Part shown: positions 47,225-56,100 of the stretch, piece by piece
How the letters are laid out: every line of letters begins with the position of its first letter
Numbering within the stretch: the stretch's first letter is position 1
From: Adiantum capillus-veneris
Lineage: Eukaryota > Streptophyta > Polypodiopsida > Polypodiales > Pteridaceae
Length of the DNA stretch: 64,000 nt
Direction of reading: 5' to 3'
NCBI GenBank assembly: GCA_014529385.2
Contig: CM043971.1
Location: 55,931,209-55,995,208, forward strand
Notes under the pieces: generated by a model
Databases searched by the model: none
Seen by the model: only the letters and a program-made list of their open reading frames with translations
What the model was told of the DNA's origin: nothing
Position numbers and translations under genes: made by a program

Positions 47225-50200
47225 AGAGAGAGAGAGAAATGAAATGAAATGTTAAATTAATGTCTTCAAAAGGCCATAGTGACCTATGAGACTAGAAAGT
47301 TACAAGGTGGTGGATTTGATACAAAGTCAGAGTAACGAAATAACCTAACAACAGTACAAAACAAAGATATATACTATGGGATCCTAGATTGGTCGATGTG
47401 AGCTAAGCAAAAAACTAAGCAAAAATGGGCGGCTTATCACAAAAAATCAGCATCGGTCGTTGGCGAATCTCATCAATTTCCTCCATGGTTAGTGGTCTGA
47501 CCGGGCGTCGTGCATGCCTGGCCAGCGTGCTCCGAATCTTTTGACGTAACCTCCGTCGGTGCTGTGTAGTCCTTCGCAATCGTGGGCGCCTGGATTTCCC
47601 CAATTCAATCGCTCGGTCGATCAGTGTGCCTCTGGTGTGAGACGAGGGGAGCTCTGTTGTGGGAGTGGCTCTTGCGGCTCTCCCGTGTCTGCTCTGAAGA
47701 AGTCTGTGATCCGTCTTTGAGACTGGCTAGCCTCGCCATTCATCAGGCTCTCTACGTGTCTGCGCAACTCGAGCAAGAACAAACCAAGGCATCTCTGATC
47801 TTCGTATCCCATTACTCTTGAGAGTGGTCCAAAACCCTCTCTGAACAGGCAATGGAAGCGGCCTCGTATCTCGTAGTAGACGGGGCAGCGGCATGTATAA
47901 TGCAGCTCTGTCTCAGGTTCCATGTCACACAAGGGGCATGTCCTGGCCTCTGCGGTACTCCGTTGTATCTCCCAGTTTCAATCCGCAGCTGGTGAGACGA
48001 TGTGCGTAATTGGCCAATAGCACATCGTATCCCATGAGACAAGTGGGTATCCATGTATCTTGGTCTCGTCACAAAACCATCTTCCGTAAGCTGGAGAAGG
48101 TGGTCTCTGTAGAAAGCCATCTTCGTGTCCAATTCTTGTGCTGGTTGTATCCATGTCCTCCTGGTGTCTAGCTGGGTCAGGTCTTGGCGGATGAGCTTGG
48201 TGATCTCCGACCGTGTAAGAATGAGAGATGGTGCATCCAATGAGTATTGGAATGGTGGCAGCCTGTCTATGCTGAACCCATGCGCCTGAAACCATGATGT
48301 CATCTCCCCATACCAGCATGTTGTATCTCCTTGTATGGCTAATTGCTGAGAGGACTCAAGTGCTATGCGAGCATATCTGATTCTGGGAAGTTCCCATGTG
48401 CGGTTTATGAAGGAGACTGATCTGGTGAGCGCCTCCACCACTAGTGGGGGGGCCGCTAGCTCTGCTCGGATAATGGCCCGTGGTACTGATGCCTTGGCTC
48501 TAATGAGCCGTGAGATCATAGAGACGAGAGGTTTCTCCATGTTCCCCCATCCGTCTGTGCGACCCGGCCTCCCGTGGTGATCCAAAGAAGGTCCCCATAT
48601 CTCAACCCCATAGAGCAATGTTGAAGCCACCAAGGTGTCAAAGAGCCAGAGCTTCGTCCAGGGCTCTTGAAACTGAACCTGTGAACACATCCTCTCCAAT
48701 CTACCCAATGCTGCGTGGGCTCTAGTCAGTCTGGTCTCTGCTGCTCGTCTGAGTGAGAATGTAGGTCCGCTAAAAACCACTCCAAGGTAAGTGTAAGCGT
48801 CTGTGTACTCCACAGTCTCCTGGCCGTATGTGAATGTAGGTGCTGACCTCCTGATCCACTGTGGGGTGGTATTAAACACCATAACATTGGTTTTACCAAG
48901 GTTGACAGACAAACCACTTTCGTGGGCAAACGTATGCAGAGTATCCAGTTGACATTGCATTCCCTGTGGGAATTCGGAGATCAACACAATATCATCAGCA
49001 TATAACAGAAGTGGAATCCATGTCCCTGCCATCTGTGCACCTTTATCCCCATCGCTGTCAATGTAGTCAGAAACCTCATCCACATACATACCGAAAAGAG
49101 TAGGAGAGAGCGGGCAGCCCTGCTTCACCCCAATAGTGGAGTGAACCGGTGTAGAAAGTTCCTCTGGGGTGCGTACATGCCCTACTATTGATCTGTACAA
49201 TGCCATGATCCCCCAAATGAGCTCTGTGGGTACTCCCATTTCCTGTAATCTACGCATCAATCTAGCTCTGGGTACTGTGTCGAAAGCTTTGCGGAAGTCC
49301 ACAAAGCTACAATAGATCCGTCTCCCATGAGATCTGCCTTCCTCGATGATGACCCTGAGTGTCAAGGTATGGTCAAGAGTAGAGAAGCCTCTCCTGAACC
49401 CTGCCTGCCCAATTGCACGCATTCCTTCCCTCTCTGCCCATCTACTCAGCTGTTGCTCAAGAATGGATGCATACAACCGTGCCAGTGTGTGCCCAATCAT
49501 AATAGTGCGATAATTCTCAGGCTCCATGGGGTCTCCTACCTTGAAGATAGGTACGATCGTAGATAGGCTCCAAGTGTCCGGTAGGCCCTCACACATGGCA
49601 CGGTTAAACATAACTGCTAGAAGCTCTGCTAGTAGGTCTTTGGCATGCATGAAATGCTCAGCGACTAAGCCATCATGATCATATGCTTTCCTAGTCCTCA
49701 TCCTGTCAATGGCTTTCTTCACCATCTCAGCGGTAAAAAAAGCACAGTGTGTGGGTATGGGTCGGGGGGGTTGGGGAGGGGCGGCTGTCCAAGTACTGTG
49801 TACAAGGATGATGCGTATTGACCCCAAGTCTCTGTGGAGGAAATAACGGGGGGGGGGGAGGGGGGGGGGGACTGCTCATGAAAGAGCCGCCACGCCTCAT
49901 GCGAGTCGTGACTCAAGAATAGCTGATATAGATCCTGCTCGAGTCGAGCCAAAAAAGCTCTCTTCTTCCGCCGTACCAGGCGTCAAAAGTCAATCTGTGA
50001 CGGTCTGTGAGTGACATCCCCCAAAAGCACCTCCCTCTGAAGTTTGGCTCTAGTCTGGCGGCACTCCTCATCGTACCAGCTGTTCTGAGGCATGCTTCCT
50101 GATCGGCGGCTCTGCTCAGGTTGGGTGTGTGGATATGCTTCTGCTGCTGCCTCATGTAATGTCTGTGTCAGTATAGTAGTTAGCTCCTCCAGAGGTCGCC

Positions 50201-52164
50201 TCGGGTCCTCAGTGCATAGGCGTCTGTAGATCTCGTCTATGTATACAGAATCCGTCTCCCGTGTGAATGTGTAGCGAGTAGGGGCTGCTATCCGTGGCCT
50301 GTGTGCTACACTGAACTGAAAAGAGATGGTCATCGACACCAGAGCATGATCTATTGCTACCCCGACTGGTCTGGGCCCAACTGTGAGATCCTGGATACTA
50401 GAGATGAGATTCGGCTGTGCCATGACATAGTCCACTGTGCTGGCTCCATGCGTGTGTGGGAAGCATGTAAAACCTCCCGCAGTAGGAAATCTGTGTAGGC
50501 CGTTCAAGATGGCCAATCCATGTGCAGTGCCCATGTCTATCAGGTGTCGCCCATACTCAGTATATTCCACATCGTGTGATAGTCTGGACAGGCCCGTCTC
50601 CATGACATCTAGCTCTCTTAGCATCTCCTCTGAAGTATCATAAAACACTGCCTGGTGATGGGCAGTCCTAGCATTGAAGTCCCCTAGTATGATAATGTCA
50701 CCATCCCTAGAGAACTCCCATATGTCATCATCTAAAATAGAGAAAGGGGATTGTCCTCTGGGTGATGCATAAACTGATGTACTCGGGGGAAAGTAGCAAA
50801 TAGCTAGGTAGAGATATCTGTCTGTCTCTGCTTTCAATCTCACCCACATGTACCTAGCCTGCTCATCCCTGCGGGCTATATGTATTAGTGGTTGCAGATC
50901 CTCTCTAAATAACACTGCCACTTCCCCCGAGCCATGCCCTCTGTGCTCTGAGCGTGTCTCTTGTCTGTAAGCTGTCTCCCACCTGTATCCACGGATGTGA
51001 GGCATGGATTGCCCAGGGGCCTGGTGTGTCTCAGAGTAAAAGATGATGTCTCTTCCAGTAAAGCTATCCTCAAAAGCACCTACATCAAGACGCATAGATC
51101 CATTACAGTTCTAGGCAGCCACTTTGAGTGTGGTCCCATAAGTCTCGCACCGTCATGTGGAGCGTCGCTCTAGTATTACCACTTTTCCATCTCGGTAAAA
51201 GGCAATCTTGCCTTTTCCCCGTGCCGCTCTAATCTCTGGCATTACTTCCTGCATATGGGCGATCTGCGAGAGGGTGAGATCATCCCCGAGAAAGATGCCA
51301 GTCTCTTTAAGAGTTGGTCTTTTCTTCAAGAAGGACTTCTTCGCTTCCATGGAGGGAAAATGGAGGATGAGTGCTCTTTCTTTTGAGGTTTCTCCACTGC
51401 TTCCATTTTTTCTTTATGTTGCCCACTCTCCATGCCCTTGTGTGCGTCGGCTCATGAACCCCCATCAAGGCTGTGAGTTCTTTTACTTCTTCGTCCACAT
51501 TGCCTTTGTCTTTAAGACCGCAAATTCTCACATGTAAAGCGCGAATCCGTCTCCTTTGCTCCTCCTCTAGTGTTTGATTAATGGTAGTGGGTGTGGACAT
51601 GGGCGTTATCTCCTTGCCTTTTCCTTTCTTGGCCACCTTGATCCATTTCTCGGCTTCATCCACCTTCTGTTGAGTTTTGGTAAGAACATCCACCCAAGAA
51701 GTCGTCATTTCTTTGTGTTGCTCTTCTCCCTCTTTGATGGCCCGTACTTGCTCCTTGATTGTGTTGATTCCTTCGATTACTGAGGGTTGCAGTTCGCCCT
51801 CTTCCAGTTTGTTTCTTGATCGTGCTTCGGCGAGATCTTTCTTGAGCGACACAATCTCTGCCTCTTGAGTCGTCACTCGGTCTTCCAACGTACTTATCTT
51901 GCTCTCTTGGATCAGCACGCGTCCTTCGAGCATGTTTATTGTGCCCCAGAGCTTGCGGTTCCATCTTGGTAGTGATCTCCGTCATTTCCTCTTTGCACTT
52001 TTGAATGGCATCCTCTAGGGGGTCAGCTTTATCGTCCAGCTTCCTCATGCTTGATTGCCATCCGCCAAGGGGTCCCTAAACGTACGTGTGCACCCACACT
52101 AGCAGCGGCGCGGTAGCTGGACGGGTGGGGGGAGCGTGGGGCGGTACGGCAAGGGAGGGGGAGC

Positions 52165-52234
<70 letters not shown>

Positions 52235-52784
52235 AGAGGGGCGGGGAGTATCAAAAAGAAATAAAATGATATACTAGCGTCTTCAAAAGGCCAAATTGAT
52301 CTATGAGACCAAGCTGATACACCATAGCGAGTGTGATACCATGTCCAAAAAAAAGAAAAAGAAAAAAAGAAAGGGGACTTCCTACGCGTAGAAGAAGGGG
52401 GGGGACATCCTACGCGTAAAAGAGGGGGGGGGACAACCTACACGTAGAGAAAGGGGGGAGGGACATCCTACGCGTAGAAGAGGTCCGGGGGACACCTTAC
52501 GCGGGGAGCACAGGGGGGCAGAGGAACGGGAGCGGGAGGGCAGGTCAGCGGGCAGGGGCGGGGGGAGCCGGGCAGCGAGCGGGAGCGGTAGCGGGAGTGC
52601 AGGGCAGCGAGCAGGGCGAGGGGGGGGCGGGCACAGCAGCGCAGAGAGGGGGGGACAGCGTGGCGGGGCTGCAGGCGGAGCGAGGGAGGGCAGGGGCAGG
52701 GCAGCGAGCAGCGCAAGGGGAGGCGGCAGCGAGCAGGGGCAGGATGGTTTTCAATTTGACCCCGCCTCTACATCTCAATTCACT

Positions 52785-52843
<59 letters not shown>

Positions 52844-53108
52844 GAAATGAAATGTTATATTAACGTCTTCAAAAGGCCAGAATGACCTATGAGACCAAAC
52901 TGATACAAAAGTGGTGAATCTGTTACAATGTCTGGGTACCTTAGTACTAAAGTACTAAGTGTGAAAAGTGTGAAAGAGTGAAATGAAATGAAATGTTATA
53001 TTAACGTCTTCAAAAGGCCAGAATGACCTATGAGACCAAACTGATACAAAAGTGGTGAATCTGTTACAATGTCTGGGTACCTTAGTACTAAAGTACTAAG
53101 TGTGAAAA

Positions 53109-53193
<85 letters not shown>

Positions 53194-56100
53194 AGTTGTG
53201 CGCAGGTGAGAGCTTGCGGTGAACAGAGTGATCACACTCTCACTCGTCGGCACCTATTTATAGATGGAATGCACCGCCCTTCATGCTTAACCTCCTGAAG
53301 GGGAAGCCTTTTAGGAAACATCTTGTGGGGAGGCTTAACCATCCTTCTCGGATCCGAGGCTGTAAGGGGGAGTACTCATGGCGTAAGCAAGGGAAACAGA
53401 TTGAAACAGGGAACTCTGCTTCCTTTGGAGTCCCTCTGGGATGGAGCTGAGGTCTCCGTTGGTGTCTGTTACTGCTGAAGAATGTTTAGTCGAAAGAGAG
53501 CAAGGCGGGATGGAGTCTCTTGGGAGCAGCATGCGGCAGGGTGGAAAGGCTGCAGGAGAGCAAGGAGGAAAAGAGGGGGGGGGGGGATAGGGTGATGGAA
53601 ACTTTGAGCAGCGGCGAGCACCAATCAAAGCTCCATTGATGTGGAATTGTACTGATTGCTGCTGTTTAACGCCACTTTTGTTGAACAGGAGAATCAGGTG
53701 TTCTTTTTGTGATAGTTGGATGTGCCATTTTTCTAGATGATGCTTTTTGTGATGCCCACCGAAATTATTTGGTGGAAGTAGGTTCAATAACTAAAATGAA
53801 CATAAAAAGGGGATTGGGGGGGAGTTCACACATAGGGTTTCAGTATTTTCTATAAAGATATCTAATGAAGAAGTCTCTGCCTTCTGCACATTTCATTTAA
53901 GTATTATAGAGAAGCCATGAAAATCTAGTGTCACAGTTTATCTCCTTGTTTTTCTCAATGTCCATGAATCCTGCAATGTGTTTGAAAATGTTTCCTCCTT
54001 GCTCGCTTCCACCCCATTTTTATCATCCATAAATAAGTGCAACCTGACAGCCTATAATGTATATATTCACCTTGGTGGTCTCAATTTGTTCATCCAGAAA
54101 CAAATGCAAGCCCCAAAGCCCAAATTATATATAGTCGTCTAAATGCACACAAATTTTAGCACAAGAAAGATTCTTATCAGTAAAGTGACATACAGGGAGA
54201 GCTCCCTGCATGAGACTGCTTCTTAATATAAGAGATGTTCTAATATGAATGGCATGGCGTATTTTTGCACAGGGCTGATCATCAACTTGATGATGTTTGT
54301 GCCAAGTTGTTTCCAGTCAAGGGGAAAAGGAAAAATGAAATTGATAATAACACAGACTGCGATGCCCCACCGCCTGTTCGAAGGAAAGAAAGGACACTTT
54401 CTTCTCTTGGCATTGGGGCCGCTTCCACTTCTCATCCAGGTATTGCAAGTAGGCGTACGAGGCCAGTATCCAGGAGGTCAACGGCAGCTAGAGAAACGTC
54501 CACAGATGATGAACTAGAGGAGAGAAAAGGTGACAAAGTCAGTCGGAAAAGGCTGGCTGATAGAGATTCTCAAGATGAGTCTGGCTCAGATGAGAGAGCT
54601 GCAGCTTCTGAGTCATGTGAGAGTCATGAGGTGGAGAAAGATAAAATTTCTGATGATGAGCATGTCGATGAGACAACTGTACTTCAGGTCTTAAGAAGAG
54701 AGCGTAGTGTTACAGGTAGGAAAGGAGTCACCTCTCAATGGTCTCAAGAGCGATCTAAGGCTTCATCTCTTTGCAATGTTGATTCTACTAAGCTGGAAAT
54801 GTTTCTTGCGGACCGATCCAAAATCTCTGCAACTGGCCTGCTGCAATCTCAAATATCGGAGGCTACAAACTCATCTGACAAGATGCTAACGCGGAAGCAT
54901 GGAAACAATGATAATCATTTCAAAGTGCCTCCAGTTTCAACCAAAACCGAGAGGCCATATAAAATCCTTACAGATCAATCCCCATTGGCACATCTTGCTG
55001 AAGTTGCCGTTGATCAAGCAGGTAAGTTTGAGTACCTGGATGGACCAAAAGCGCGTGGTCCTCGGGCTCGCCGTGGAAGAGGTAAGAGTGAAAGTGGCAA
55101 GTCATCTGCAATGGGTGGGAGCTTAAGTTGGCAGGCGATGCTGGAAAATATACGTAGTGCTGCTGCTCCTCAAGAAAAAAAGCAAAAACCAAAGAACCCG
55201 TCACCAGCAAAGATTCTACCACCCCCAAAAAAGCCTCCTACTGTACGTGCTGCTCAAGCAAGTTCCAATAAACGTAGTCAAAGCCCTTCATCAGTCATAA
55301 AGCATGAAAAGCAGAATGTAGGTTTCTGGTTCTGCTTGGAAGCGGCAGATAACCAGTAAGTTCTTATTTTAAGGATGAGTTCTCCATCTAGTTTATACAG
55401 ATTGTGAGTAATCTTGATGAAAAACTGTTTGATAATGGCCATTGCAGGTTTGATGAAAATGCACTCCCTCAAATAGCCACACGTTACCTTCGAATCAAGT
55501 ACGTTTGCCAGAACTTTGCATTCTTTCATTGTTGTCTACTGAGCTTTATGCGCATGATTTTTGTATGGGCATGTTCTTTGTTTTAATGGCGTCGTGAGAA
55601 CAGAATTCTGTTACTCTATTGTTCTTCATAATTGTGTAGTTTTTTAGCTGAAACATCTCTTGTTTGTAAGAGTATTCAAAACACTTGTATTTTGCATCTT
55701 TATGTGGTAGTGAAAGCTATTTAGGAGTTGGAAGACTTTATAAGTACACATATCAATCCGAGGAAAATAAAGGTTGGATGTGGTGTGATTACAGGGACGG
55801 AAAGCTTCCAGTGTCCAGTGTGAAAAAGTACCTGGTCAAGAAACTTGATTTGCTATCAGAAGCAGAGGTAAGCTTTACATTGAAGTCTTGCATAGGTGAC
55901 TGGTGGCTGATACACAGTGCTTCTTGAGTAAAGTTTCTATAAAGAATTGGGTGTTTTACTTGCTCCAGGTTGAGATAACATGCCGAGGGCAGCCTGTTGT
56001 CCCAAATTTACCTCTTGAGAAAGTCCAAGGAATTTGGCTGGCAACGACCCCTTCTACCTTGGAGCTGCTGCCCACTCTGAAAGACGTGAATTTTGCGTCT

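Larger units (their letters stand above)
47237..52130 (-). mobile_element. LINE (APE-type non-LTR retrotransposon)
   Basis: About 4.9 kb on the minus strand with ORF1 (51153-52048), an APE-type endonuclease and RT ORF2 (47621-51130), and a 3' untranslated tail ending ...CATTTCATTTCATTTC(TC)n, read on the element strand. No poly(A). Both ORFs are broken by stops and frameshifts. The RT wording differs from the usual plant L1 clade. I did not find clear target duplications, and the 5' end is uncertain. Confidence 0.85.
29076..54272 (+). other. DRIP-like intron 2, 25.2 kb, transposon-filled
   Basis: Donor TTAAG|GTATGG and acceptor TTTTTGCACAG|GGCTGATCAT join the conserved SPLEKLR and ADHQLDD with a complete Arg codon across the junction. 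In between lie elements A, C, B, D, the LINE and simple repeats, listed separately. 29076-30556 shows only AT-rich intron sequence plus a C-rich patch at about 29120-29142. Confidence 0.85.

Noticed and set aside
52468-52845. Long frames in GC-rich block
   Set aside because: Low-complexity alanine/proline or glycine/arginine translations of a repetitive G-rich sequence.
53335-53787. 150-residue minus-strand open frame in DRIP-like intron 2
   Set aside because: No recognisable domain, proline/serine-rich low-complexity middle over a G-run, and no splice or start context.
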